A stretch of 64,000 nucleotides of DNA from contig CAUJLY010000002.1 of the NCBI GenBank assembly GCA_963281155.1, forward strand, positions 3,100,001-3,164,000, read 5' to 3'. The notes beneath the pieces were generated by a model that saw only the letters and a list, made by a program, of their open reading frames with translations, did not search any database and had not been told where the DNA came from. Shown here piece by piece: positions 21,810-37,893 of this stretch (positions are counted from its first letter, which is position 1; every line of letters begins with the position of its first letter). The position numbers and the translations under genes are program-made. The DNA is from Rhabditophanes sp. KR3021 (Eukaryota; Nematoda; Chromadorea; Rhabditida; Alloionematidae).

Positions 21810-22607
21810 ATGCTGCTCAACACTCAAGAAATCAGTATTGATATTAGCAAAGGTATTAACAATCATATTAGTGGCAGTGCAAGTTACGACAGTCTGATCG
21901 ATGATACAGAAGAGGAGAGCAATTTTGATGATTTACACCCAACAGCTAAAATACGCATTGATGCCAGTGAGGAAAGCGATTTGGATGATTTATATGAAAC
22001 ATTCTTCTTACATATTGATTTAAAGAAGGAAAGTAATTTGGATGATTTACATGGAACTGCGGAATTAAATGATGACACGAAGGAGGAGAGCAATTCAGAT
22101 GATTTACACAAGACTGCTAAAGCAAGTATTGTTAAGACGAAGATTATTGACGAACTATCCAAGTGGTTAGTACACCCTCACATCATGGAAAGTAGATATG
22201 AGGAAGATCACGAAGGCTGGCAAAGATTTCCCTTAAACAGAAAATCTATCCCTGAAGACAACGAGTATATTGACAATCTTACTGGTGACCGATTTTTAGA
22301 CAAAGTCTTCCAAAAAAATAAGAAGCACTTCACTTTCGGTTGTTGGAAGAATTTGTCGGTGGTCAAGAGAAATCCTTACCCTCTTTCTGAATCGTCAGAA
22401 CATGTTCTAGCACACCCATACATTGCAAACCACTTGAATGATGAAGATCCTAAAATATGGTTCATGGAATGCTTACAAAAGAGTCGTGCTAATGAAGTTT
22501 CAAAATCATTCAATTGGGACACGTTCGCAAATAATATCCCATTCCACCATCAATATCCCCTGCAAATAGATTTTCAACGTAATATGTCCATTTTTAATCA
22601 TTTTTAA
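21810..22607 (+). CDS. Hypothetical protein with acidic DDLH tandem repeats, 265 aa
   Basis: A single open frame from ATG at 21810. Residues ~33-112 hold four imperfect 19-20 residue repeats, each with an EES-x-x-DDL core (EESNFDDLHPTAK, EESDLDDLYETFF, KESNLDDLHGTAE, EESNSDDLHKTAK). The C-terminal 150 residues are non-repetitive, with several Trp and His (HEGWQRFPLNRKSIPEDN, HFTFGCWKNLSVVKRNPYP). No signal peptide or membrane segment. I recognise no family. The frame is long and codon-like, so I think it is coding. It sits 290 bp after the TTF2-like fragment on the same strand, with no evidence that they form one gene. Confidence 0.55.
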   Translation: MLLNTQEISIDISKGINNHISGSASYDSLIDDTEEESNFDDLHPTAKIRIDASEESDLDDLYETFFLHIDLKKESNLDDLHGTAELNDDTKEESNSDDLHKTAKASIVKTKIIDELSKWLVHPHIMESRYEEDHEGWQRFPLNRKSIPEDNEYIDNLTGDRFLDKVFQKNKKHFTFGCWKNLSVVKRNPYPLSESSEHVLAHPYIANHLNDEDPKIWFMECLQKSRANEVSKSFNWDTFANNIPFHHQYPLQIDFQRNMSIFNHF

Positions 22608-23666
22608 ATATTTTATTATCACAAATAATATTAATTAAGTTATTATTAAATAAATGCTTAAAGACAATTTTGTTTACTTTTCAAAGATTAGAAATTCTCA
22701 AACTATTAAAAAGAATTGTTAAACTTTATTCAAATCATTAAAGACAATTGTTAAACTTTTATTCAAATCATTACAAAACAATCGTTGATTCTTTATGTGA
22801 ATCATAATTTCAATGGTTAAAGGCAATTTTATTTACTAACTTCAAGGGTACGGAGTCGCAGCCTCATCAAAGGATTTAGCGCAGTTTCTTCTTTGGTCGT
22901 TGTAAATTGAGCCTCCGTAACAATTGCTGCCATTTCAGTCATTCATCCATGTTTAGCAACATATCGTTAGAAAAAGTTACATATTAAAAACCAACCTTGA
23001 TGAATAGTTTTGTACGTATTTAAAATAAGGTAACTTCTATTCGAATTTATAAGGTTTAATAAAGATGAGTGTTTAGGCACAAACAGAATATGTAATCAGG
23101 TATATCGTTTGAACATAAATCGAATGGCTTGAGTATATGTAAGCTGTTGGCTCTGGTTCGCCATAAAGCATAAAATATAGTATAAACCATCACTGTTGAT
23201 TGTCTTTTATTTTAGTCTTTCTGTTAGTCTTTGAAGGTGATGAATACCCTAATTCAATTTACACTCCAAATAGAAACTGATAGTCTACTACCCAATATTA
23301 AGAAAAGATCTGCTTGTGAAAATTTATAAACATAAATAGTAAATTATTTCTGCAAATGACCAATAAAGTAATAAGAAGGTACAATTTTGAATTACATTAA
23401 TAAATGATATGAGAAAATTGTTTATAGTTAAGTTGTAATGTGTGTGTCAATTATATAAATATCTAAATAATTTTAATGATTGTTGTTGGACTTGAATGAA
23501 GTTGTATTTTATATACACAGGATTCAGTTGTTGTTATTGTTGACGTGATGGCAAGCAAAATTGAGATTCAAAGACTTAGTGATTGGCTGTTTAAGGAAAT
23601 GTCAAATCAATTGTCTTTTTAAAAAAGTTTATTTTGAAAATGGCCAATAATAGTGTTTTTGCTTAT
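22608..23666. other. AT-rich intergenic region, convergent 3' ends
   Basis: About 1.06 kb between the hypothetical repeat protein and the last Groucho exon. 22660-22790 has short direct repeats around aaagacaattgttaaacttt and aaatcatta. Nothing else supportable. Confidence 0.45.
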
Positions 23667-26589
<2,923 letters not shown>

Positions 26590-29147
26590 CGGATTTAGAG
26601 TTGGGTAAATAATAATTTTTTATTTTCAGACAACCAAATTGTCTCCAAGTATTAATTTAGATATTAAAAATATTTTAATCCAGCAGTTGATGTAGTCCTA
26701 AAAATAAATAAGCTTAAATAAAAACCGATAATTGCAAATCAAAAAATACACATTTAAACAATTCAAAAAATTCATAGGATTTAATTAATTAAATTGAATG
26801 GATAAAATAAACTAAGTAAAAATATTTACTAACTGATTAACCATTGGCTTCTAATATGTATACAGCCAATTTGTTTTTAATTAAAAAATGTTTTCTTCTA
26901 AATATTAACTATACAATCAACAATACGATAAAGATAATTGGACATCAAAATCTTAGCTATGACAAGGTGTTAACAACATATACCTTTTGATTAATGTCAA
27001 GAATTACTGTTCAATGATATTAGTTGTATATCAATTCCACAGACCTACTACTTTTTTCCAAATACTCGCTGCTAAAGTAACTACTCACTAATTTAACGTT
27101 TCATTTTTTACTGCCAATTTTTTAAACAAAAATAAATGTAAGAAGAGATATACAAAAAATCAGCTACTTATTGCCAGGCCAATTAATTACAAGGTTGTAA
27201 TTTATAAAATTAAAAAAGTTTTAGTAGTTGCAGTAGTGGGAAAGAAGTTTCCCATCACCAAATAATATAATTGTATGTTTTTTTGAAAGTAATAACCTAC
27301 ACACTTGTAATTATACTTTTGTTTGATAATTAGAGAGGAATCATTTTTTGCAAAAATCACGCTAAATCATTAAAAAAGTGAAATATGATAAGACAAGGAA
27401 CAACCTAGCAGGGTAGATGTTCATGGTTTGGTACATAATACATTCTGAGCATTTATTATGTTGCACAAGATAGCCCGCCAATCTGCATTCGAACACCACA
27501 AAAAAGAACGTACGATGCAACTTAAAACAAATTTGTTTAAAAAAGTTATAAATGTAGTAAATGCAATAAATAAAATGTACCTAATATATTGTAATGCAAT
27601 AAAGGAAATAAAAAGACAGGGTATTTCTACTTTTTTGAGTGTGCATTCAAAAAATGGTGACACCAACAGATATTTATTTATTAAGGAAGAAGTGTTTTAG
27701 TAGTAGTTGTGTAAAATATGTTTGTTTGAAATAAATATAGTTAACGTAACAACCATTTAAAAGATGTTTTTTGCCAAGTATGATGGGTGTTGTAATGCGC
27801 CTATTTAATTAAAGCGAAATTATGTAATCTGTAAAAGGTGTGTGGATGTTGTTGCTCTTTGTCATCTCTATTATATTATCTATCCCATTAACGTAATATC
27901 GGCATCTGCCATATGATGATGGAAGAGAATTATGCGTGATCAGACACACACAACATACCACTGAGATAGACAAATCATAGAACATTAAATTGAAGGTGAG
28001 GATGAAATTTATGCGATCATACTTATGTAATGAAGACAAAGAAATTCGTACAAAATTGATGGATTGTTCTTTAAAAAACCAAGTGGTGCGCAAAGTCATT
28101 TTTTAACTGCATAATGACAGCCATTTCATCGAAAGTGTGATTGTCAATATTATAAAACGTCCATCCTAACATTACCGAAGAGTCTGACTGACGACTTTTA
28201 GCAGCGTTATCGGAACTAACAATTGAAGTACCTTTAGGTAATTGACGAAAAAGGTATGCGATCATGTAACTAATTTTTTATCACCACCACCTAGCAATAT
28301 AATGCAAATGATACAAGCAATAATGTGTGCTAAGATAAAGGAGTAGCACCATTAAATAAAACATAACGTAGTAGCGAACATCAAAAAAGTGTTGAAATGA
28401 CGAGTTCAAAACACGATAGGCGATGGACTTACTTAAGTTATTTAAAAAGCGCACTAAATCAAAAGATCAAACGATAGTAAGTGAGTAGATTGATTGTACA
28501 CATACTCGTTAAGCACATGTAACATTATTAACTTTGATTATCATTGAATTATAATAGATTATAACATTTGGTACTAAATTTAAAAATACATTCGAATAAA
28601 TAAATAGATTGTGGTTTTTTGGATGTTTTATCATTAGTATGCGGGTGCGAATAAATGTTTTATGCAAGTAAGAAAAAGTAACCAAAAAAGAGGATTACTA
28701 GAGTTATGGCTCGCAAAAAATAGACAAACACAGCAAGAGATATAATTTTCAAAAATATTGGACATCGTAAAAGAATATACTACACGTGTTTACTCAATAT
28801 ATCCACTCCAACCTCATATCAACTATTCTTACCAAGTTTTATCATACTTCAGATTAAATATATACCTTATAATTTCAATCATAACACAATTTGCAATTAG
28901 GAATCAAAACTGTCATAGACAATCAAAGTCAAATATAATAATTGCACAGCTTTAATCAAAATAATAACAACAGATAAATCTTATTATTTTTGTTTCATAT
29001 AGTTAGTTAGTATAGTGCTATTATTTTTTACCGTTATTATTACGGACCATTAAATTTATTTTAATTTATTTCTACTCCTAATTCTTACGAATTTTAATTA
29101 ATTTCTAATTATTCCAATTAATTTTTACTAATTCTAATGACATACTT

Positions 29148-29187
29148 CTTACTCAATCCAATAACTCCTTACTCATTCCAATAAATC
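29148..29187. repeat. 20 bp tandem duplication in pyrimidine-rich tract
   Basis: Two adjacent 20 bp units (cttactcaatccaataactc, then the same with 2 changes). They end a 150 bp tract (from about 29040) of degenerate ttaattatt/ctaattc motifs. Confidence 0.75.
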
Positions 29188-32100
29188 TTAATATTTAGGT
29201 TTAGAATGGTAATTTGTTGTGACATATTTTAAGATGGAATAAAATGATACTATAACAATTGAACAGTATTATCTGTTTTAATAATAATTGTATCCCTATC
29301 TAAATGTTATCTATGACTTAATAAAGAGGATCTTTTGACGGAAGCTTATCCAGCTGTACAATGAAAAGCAGTTGTTTTCAGGTTGAATGACTTTGTGTAG
29401 AGTAGAGGAAATAGATACCATAACGTATAAGCTTACCCAGCAAAAATAGGGCATAAAGTCTTTTATATAGTTTGTTATATGTATTTACTTGTTAAATATT
29501 TTTTCTTCCATATCTATCTTTTTTTGTTCGACACTTAACATGTTTTGTTCTGGTAGGGCAAAGGAGGAATGGAGTGGTGGTGGTGTTAGTAAGATAGAAG
29601 ATTATGTCATAAAATAGCAAATAGTTTCTCCAAATTTGAGAAAGCTTAAGACTTTGCATAATGGGTAAAAAGTGATAATTGATGAAGGAATTTGATATCT
29701 AAATGGATAGATAGTTTGGTGTAATCAAAAAGTGCAATAAGTAGCTTACAAATTAAAATAGTGTTTAGAGAAAGAGCAGATTATGTTGGTGATCTAATGG
29801 TGGCAACAAAATAATCATATTAAGGATAATAAATATATTAAGCATATTAGACATATGTGAGAGGGTTATTAATATTAAGTCCTAATAAAGTTTAGTGAAA
29901 GAGACTGATGGTCTCGGAAGAAAATGGTAATGTTTGCAAAAAAGAGCAGACGGCAGCTGACACAATAACACGCACTTTTAATTGACTTATAAGACAAGCC
30001 AAATTGAGGATATATGATTGGTGTGTGTGTATGAGTAGTGGTTAGTATTATGTTGTATTGTAGTTTGCGGGATTAAATATAAATATAAACATAACAATGT
30101 CCTAATGGAGCTATAAACTTAATGAAGAACATTAAATCAACAAGCTGTTCAAAGTCAGCGGGACATAGTTATGAGCTGCGCATACTATTTTTATTACACA
30201 TTCTTTGTCATCTAATTGCGCACTGCCTTTTTTCTCTACCGTCTCTGACTTACTGTTCCTAGCAGATTTGGCCACAAACACTTATCTAACCAAATGTAAC
30301 CATTTACGTTAAGTAATTGTGGGATCCTTAATATGGTGAAGGAAAATGCTTAGAATGTCTTGAAAAGAAGAGGAAACCTAATGCCAAATAGCATTCTATT
30401 TTATAACATTTTAATACATTTGATATTACGAATATGTTTGTTGATTGGTGCGGTTGCAAAATTGAGTCAAAGCACATGTTATGGGTACAACTTAAAAAAC
30501 AAAAAATATATTAAGACATTTTTGCTTAGAGAAAATGTGTCTTGGTGATAACAAAATAGTACATCTTCTATCGGATGCCAACGGCCACCACAAACAAATA
30601 TTAACCCGATTTTTGGTAATAACAAAATAAATATTTTATTAAGAACCCATTATTTGAGGGATGGCATTAGCTTTTCTTTTATTAAGAGTAATAATTTAAA
30701 TAGATGATGTACTCTAAAAATGATGCATTTCATATTTAAATTATAAATTTATACAATTCATATCTTAAATTTATACACCCTAAAATTATATAAGAATGGG
30801 ATAAAAAATGTATGGTAGATTAAAGAATATATAATGAGGATGTATTATGTTTAAATTTGGAAAGAAATACATTTTAATGAGATTGGTGTTAAGGAGGATA
30901 GCTTGACCGAATTAACAAACTCAAAGAAAGTGCATGTAGGATTTATCTTATAACACCAACTAATCATTTTCACCATCTAGTCGTGCTTTTAATTATTTGT
31001 ACTTAAAAAATGAAACGATTCTTAATCATTTAAATATAAACTATCCCAAATTTATTTCAAAGTATAGCAAATTTATTCCATATTCATCACAAATTAATTT
31101 CGATTCTATTGTAAATATATTGCAAATTTATTGTAAACGTTTTGTAAATTGCAAATTATTTGGCAAAGGAAGTGGTGTGGAAGAAATATATGTCTATGAT
31201 CATAAATCTTTATTGCCAAAATGATGAATATGCCAAGTGTTAAAAAAACACATAGATTGCTCACATTAGATGGGATTAAATACGATTTGTGTTGTTAGAT
31301 ATATATGATATCGATGTGATCGCAACTTTAAAAAACATTAAACAGACCAACAACGATTATTTTATTCTTTTCCTACATTTAAGAAGATAAATTTGTATAA
31401 AAGTGGTTATATGAGACACAAATAGTTCCCAAGGACTTTTAATTTTTTACCTCATATTGTCTCAAACATAATATGGGGATTGGGGAAGTTTATCAACATT
31501 GTGCCCTAAGTAAAATGAAATTAAAATCGAAAATGAGAATTTATATTTTAGAACCTACATAATTATGAAATGTAAAACTATTCTATGAAATAACTTTAAA
31601 TACAGATTTATGACATAATTTTATAAGTGAAATTTTTTGAATGTAAAATAATTCAAATTTGTGAGCGTAATCTGAATTACAACTTTTGTTTATATTGTGT
31701 AACCATGTTCAAATGAGCCATACGATATGATGGCAACATAGGCCGACTAAGCAAATGCTGTATATCTATTTTAGTAGATGATATTTATAAATGATAGTGT
31801 ATCTTAAATAGTATGTTCAAAAAAATATAATTTCTAACATATAATATCCTAAATATACATTTATATCTTAAATTGCGTACGAAATGGGATTAAACAAAAA
31901 GAATGAATATACTTGTATATTTATGAATATTCATTTTGAAAGCATATCAAGTTTCATACACACAATGTGTTCCAATTTTTCTATATACAAATACATACTT
32001 CTATTTTTGTCCTTTAATAGACATCATTTTAATTGAGTTGTTTTAAAAGTTACACAAGTAAAAATAAACTAAATATTGTCGAAGTCATTTAGAATATGCT

Positions 32101-32406
32101 TTTACATGACGTGAAATTAAACTACACAATGTTATACAAAAAAGTAATTTCGACAAGATGATTAAAAAATTCTTTCAAAGGAAGTCTTATTTAGCTTCTG
32201 TCTAAATTGCCTTTAAATGTGTATGCTAAATTTATGCGTATTAAATTGAGCTTGTGAACAAAAAAATATTTATTTTTTTCGGTAATATCCGAATGTTTAA
32301 AAATGGATGTTGAGAAAGTGAATATATCAAAAAGAATAAAAGTGAATGCTTTCAATATACATAAGCAAATGTGTTTGAGTATATAAAAGTGAATCTTTAT
32401 CATTAC

Positions 32407-32505
32407 AACTCAATTATTTGAAAATATAACCAAATTATATAAATACATCAACTCAATTATTTGAAATATTACCAAATTATGTCAAAACATCAATTCAATT
32501 CTTTG
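32407..32505. repeat. Imperfect tandem repeat, 42-43 bp unit
   Basis: Units start at 32407, 32450 and 32492, each beginning aa(c/t)tcaatt(a/c)tttgaaa. They are followed by about three ~25 bp units (ttngttaatanaatattttnaaatg, 32537-32620) and then four spaced copies of a gtcatttaa-like motif (32660-32760). All are low-complexity AT-rich expansions. Confidence 0.65.
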
Positions 32506-33919
32506 AAAAATACAATGTCAATTGCAAAATAAATTTTTGTTAATACAATATTTTTAAATGTTTGTTAGTGTAATATTTTTCAATTTTCGTTAATATAAAA
32601 TTTTAAATGTTTGTTGAGTCAAATCAATCATATTAATATGTAAGTTATTTTAAGAAATGCGTTAAGTCATTTAACAGATCATGTAAATCACGATTATGTC
32701 ATTTAAATCAACGATCTTACATTAGTCATTTGATTCGCCAATATTAGTTAAGTCGTTTAAAAATACATTCATATTATTGCTACATTAGTGTGCTTCATTC
32801 TAATAATATGTATTAATGTGTATTGTCTAAGATCAAACACATAAACTTTTTATAAAAAATAGACCCAATCGAACTATTAAAAGACTATTCAAAAATGATT
32901 GAAGAGAAAGTTGCTATATAGCACATACTAAGCTCTTCTTTGCCTCGGTTAAATAAGAGCTTGCATAAATGATTAGCAAATTATATTTAATATAAAAAAG
33001 AGTCGCCAACCTTGTTCCTTTTTCCATTCTGTTAAATGGATAATGATCGAAATCAAAGTTATTGTTGTGGGTAACATCAAATTAATCATACGCATCAAAA
33101 AGAATGAACCAATTCGAGACATAATAAACAAATTGCGTATAAGTCATAAATTAAGTGTGAATTAAGACTCTTAATGTACAACTAAATTATACAAGTAATT
33201 TAGGGAATTGAGTAACAAAAGATACTGTCACCAATATATTTGCTTCTTCTCTTTACAGCAACATAATTCAACAAATTTAAGCAAGTAGTTCAGGAGGGCG
33301 GAAAATACTGTTAATATAAATAAGCAAGCCTATATTAGGTTCGAAAAAGCTAGAATAATATAATATACTTATTCAGTGTCCAAATAAAGGCCACATTTTG
33401 ATATGTACATTTTGTAGATGATGTGTGGGATATTTGGCATAAAAAAAGACATAAATATGAATTAGATGGCATGGATATGTCAAAAAAGAGGATAATAATA
33501 CAATTTAACAGATCCATCAACCTCCTCATTTACTACCATAAAAACAATTGATAACAAATGAAGTAAGTATATGGTATAGTGTAGTAATCGTTGTTAGAAA
33601 TTTATAATGATACATTTTAATTAAACATATCAATTATTTGAATTACTATTTTATTTTGGATGGACCAAATCATGTCCCCTGCCTCATCTTTCTAAACCAA
33701 TAACAACCGAAAGTGTCAAAAATGAAGATACCCATATGATGAACAGGAAAATTGTAGCATTTATAAACAACAAACATACTTCATTATCAATGTCATTTAA
33801 ACATAACACATTATTTATGGGAAAATTGAGTATTCCCAATTGGTCACATACACACACATGCCATAATAGCTTTTATTTATAAACTAAGTAACAACTGAGA
33901 TAATAAGTATATAATAACC

Positions 33920-34195
33920 TTACTTGGCATGAGTTTCAATAGTAACTGCGTGCCATTTTGATATCTCATCTTTAATAGCAGAACTGACCATCTTGTGTTG
34001 GGCGAGCTTTGATTTACCCTTAAATTCAGCACTTTCCAAAATTAGTTTGTAGTGGGCCCCGCAACCAGCAGACATATCTTCAACGGTAACTGCCGAGTTT
34101 GGAAAAGCTGCTTCTAGCATTTTTTTGATGTTTTCTTCGGCAGCATTCATGACTTTTGTTGTATTGAAGCGTAGAAATTGGAGACTTTTTAGCAT
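33920..34195 (-). CDS. BOLA3: BolA-like protein, BOLA3 type
   Basis: Single exon, 91 residues from ATG 34195. The first ~17 residues (MLKSLQFLRFNTTKVMN) are basic and hydroxylated without acids, like a mitochondrial presequence. The BolA fold follows, with VEDMSAGCGAHYKLILESAEF (Cys of the GCGA motif, a cluster-ligand candidate) and QHKMVSSAIKDEI, containing the invariant His. BOLA3 works with GLRX5 and NFU1 in delivering [4Fe-4S] clusters to mitochondrial enzymes. The GCGA motif fits BOLA3 better than BOLA1 or BOLA2. It is head-to-head with NitFhit. Confidence 0.87.
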   Translation of the reverse strand: MLKSLQFLRFNTTKVMNAAEENIKKMLEAAFPNSAVTVEDMSAGCGAHYKLILESAEFKGKSKLAQHKMVSSAIKDEISKWHAVTIETHAK

Positions 34196-34418
34196 TACTG
34201 AAAGTACCAATAAATTAATTCGAAATCATTAATGGCTAAAAAATGTGGAGATAAGCTTACACTAAATTGGGTTATCCAGCTATGTTCAGTTTAACTTCAA
34301 CTAAAGTAGCGCAACACCAACAGGGTAAAAAATAATCTAGTCAGGAGCATCAAAATAAATGATTTGATAAGAAACCTTGATAATTTGCATTTGGTGATTT
34401 GTCAGTAAACACAAATAA
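34196..34418. promoter_or_regulatory. Divergent spacer between BOLA3 and NitFhit
   Basis: 223 bp between opposing start codons, with no ORF. A shared promoter is inferred from orientation only. Confidence 0.4.
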
Positions 34419-36150
34419 ATGTCATTCGTGTCATTAGTGTCTAAAAACATCTCTAATTTTTCTAAACAGATTAGGATGGCTCATTTAAGAAAAAATCTAA
34501 TTGCTGTCGCACAATTAACATCAACACATGATTTAGATGAAAACTTCAAAACATGTGTTCAAATGGTTGAACGTGCTAAAGACAAAAGGTGTGCGATGAT
34601 TTTCTTCCCAGAATGTTTTGATTTTGTTGGAAAAGATGCTCAACAAACAATTGACTTGTCCATGGATTTGAATTGTCATTATCTCCAAAAATTCAAGACT
34701 CTTGCCAGTGATAACAAAATGTATATGTCGCTCGGCGGATTTCATCAACTCGATCCACTGAGAAAAGAAAAACCGTTTAACAACCACTTGATTATCTCTG
34801 ACAAGGGAGAAATTGTTGGTCAATACCACAAACTACATTTGTTTGACCTCGACATTCCCGGAAAAGTAAAACTAATGGAGAGTCATTTCAACAGTGCCGG
34901 CAAGAAACTTGTCGATCCCATTGATACGCCAGTCGGTAAAATAGGACTGAATATTTGCTACGATGTAAGGTTCCCAGAACTCGGCATTCTGCATAGAAAA
35001 AATGTAAGTTATACAATTGTTGGCAACTAATTATACCTAAACTTTTGTAGGGTGCCCAAATATTAGCATATCCATCAGCGTTTACTGTCGAGACTGGAAT
35101 GGCACATTGGGAAACATTAATGCGTGCTCGTGCCATCGAAAACCAATGTTACGTAATTTCTTCAGGTTAGTATAATACTATAATTAAAAACATCAAATTC
35201 ACCTTAATTAAGTCCTAATTAAAAAATTAGGACGGATAAAAAAATTACCACCATCTATTGTTAGACTTTTAAATGCGTATTTTCTTACGTTCAAAGTAAT
35301 TAGAGTAATTACATTTAAAGATGTGTAATAAATCAGAATCAGCAATTAAAGTAAATTGATCATATGACATATTTAATTTACTTTAGGACAAGTCGGAAAC
35401 CACAATCCAAAGAGATCTTCGTATGGACATTCTCTTGTAGTAGGTATGTTTCCAATTTAAATATTTGTATTCTTATTACAAGAGTTTAGATCCTTGGGGA
35501 ACAATTATTAGTCAGAACTCTAATAATGTCGGCCTTTGTTTTGCGGAAATTGATTTGGACTATCTGGACGAAATAAGATTAAGACAGCCCGTATTTTGTC
35601 ACAGACGTAATGACCTTTACATGATCCATTCCAATGTTTGTGGAGACATTGAGAGCCAAGAGACATATGACTTTGGCTCAATTAAAATACCCAGTGATCA
35701 TCTTTTTTACAAATCTAAACATTCATTCGCTCTTGTCAACCAAAAGCCGATCCTTCCTGGCCGTAATGTTGTGTCAAAAGTGAACATTTAATTAACCGGT
35801 TGTTGTTTATTATAGATGTGCTAATCTGCCCACTTAGGCAAGTAAAGAAGCTTATAGAATTGACGGATGAGGAGACTGCAGATTTGTTTATTGTTGCTAA
35901 GAAAGTGCAAGCTAAGATGGAGGAGAAGTATGGTGCCACGTCTTCAACCGTTTCATGCCAAGATGGAGTTGACGCAGGTCAGTCTGTTTTGCATGTACAC
36001 ATACATATAATTCCACGAACTAAGGGGGATTTGGGACCTGATCCGGATGCGATTTATAACGAAATTATGAAACATGACAAGGATGGCAGAACTGTTAGAA
36101 CCCATCAACAAATGACAAAAGAAGCAATGGAATTTAGAAACCTATTCTAA
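34419..36150 (+). CDS. NitFhit: NitFhit fusion protein: nitrilase plus Fhit hydrolase
   Basis: Exons 34419-35003, 35051-35165, 35387-35443, 35490-35762 and 35816-36150; 454 residues, all junctions in frame. The N-terminal part is a nitrilase-superfamily domain with the Glu-Lys-Cys triad (FFPECFDF, YHKLHLFD, NICYDVRFPE) and RARAIENQCYVISSG. The C-terminal part is Fhit: HVLICPLRQVKKLIELTDEE, then the His triad in LHVHIHIIPR. In vertebrates Nit1 and Fhit are separate; the fusion is known from flies and nematodes. Fhit hydrolyses diadenosine polyphosphates; Nit1 is a deaminated-glutathione amidase. The first 18 residues could be a weak mitochondrial presequence, with a second Met at residue 20, just before the domain. 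Confidence 0.97.
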
Positions 36151-37144
36151 TGTCTGGTAAATCAGCTTGAGTATGTATTAGCCATTTGGAAATAAATTCA
36201 TTTTCGATCATATTCAAGTATCTTTTATTACTTTCATCAAAACTATATATGAATTGTATATTTTTTGAGTTCATTTTGTTTTATCTGATAAGAAGTGGTT
36301 ATTTTATCAAAAATGAATGTTATTATTAAATCAAAAGTTGAAGAAGATTATTATTTATAAAAATCAAACACTTAAAACGCAAATATTTTAATCGCATTAA
36401 CGTTTGACTTTATCACTTTTTAATATTTGCGTTGTATATTAAGTATAAGTAGATTGGAATGTAAAAACATTCTCAAAGAAACTATGAATCTCATGATTGA
36501 ATAATATGTAGTATAATATTGTTTAATTTGGAGTAAAAAGATATCAAGTTGTTAGCTGTGCTATAAACTATTCTGTGATTTGAATGTAAGATTTTGAGTG
36601 AAAAGGATATTAATTTGTTAGGATAAAAAACGGAAATCTACAGTAAATAAAGTTTAACTGATTGTGTTGCATGTATTATTGAAGTCATTGCTCATCAAAT
36701 CAATCTCCTCTCAAATGTTATGAATATTTTGATAGCGTTAAACAGCCACTTGGGACCTGTTAGGTCGCATTTTCCTTAAACACTTAACACATGTTGGTGA
36801 TGGAAACAATGCCGAAATCATTTACAAAGTCCCGAGGGGCCTAATATCCGCTTCATTTGATAATCAAATTAGATGGATTTAGACATCAAACAAATTGAAA
36901 ATTATTTTTCCACCCAGTATCTTTTCCGACATCAACGAAAAGTGATGACTTTTTCGGTAACATCACATCATAAACGGTACTTATTTCCCTTGGCATTACC
37001 ATCAGCTAGTCTTTAGAATGATGAGTTAAGAAAGGGGTATGGTTACAAAAATGTACAGAATGCTCAAAAATAAAATTATTATTTTAACTTTCATTCTTCA
37101 CAAACACATTTATTGCCATCATAAAACTACTTAATACTGTAAAA
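36151..37144. other. Intergenic region between NitFhit and the homeobox gene
   Basis: About 1 kb. 36151-36700 is AT-rich and featureless. 36720-37020 is less AT-rich and on the minus strand holds a ~40 codon frame (MVMPREISTVYDVMLPKKSS..., about 37010-36895) with further protein-like pieces in shifted frames. I cannot identify it; possibly an old coding relic. Confidence 0.35.
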
Positions 37145-37737
<593 letters not shown>

Positions 37738-37893
37738 TCTCTATGCATTTTCTCATATTCCATAACCAAAACTTTTATTTAAAAGAAGTAATAAAGTGAT
37801 ATAATTTATGACTTATTTGTCAAAAGATGATAAATTATTCTATTCAATGGTTTGTTGGTTATTATTAAGTTGAGATTTCCAAAAATATAACAT

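Larger units (their letters stand above)
26590..33919. other. 7.3 kb gene-poor AT-rich region between Groucho and BOLA3
   Basis: No ORF here shows family resemblance, sustained codon-like composition or convincing splice sites. The longest frames (80-100 codons at 27458-27700 and 27809-28099) look like chance in AT-rich sequence. Short tandem repeats occur at 29148-29187 and 32407-32640. Being 5' of Groucho and between developmental genes, it may hold distal regulatory DNA or noncoding exons; that is inference. Confidence 0.5.

Noticed and set aside
27458..28265. Three ORFs of 64-96 codons upstream of Groucho
   Set aside because: No family resemblance, no splice context, composition as expected for chance frames; some use non-ATG starts.
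34533..35136. Minus-strand ORFs over NitFhit exon 1
   Set aside because: Shadows of the nitrilase coding frame, without family resemblance.
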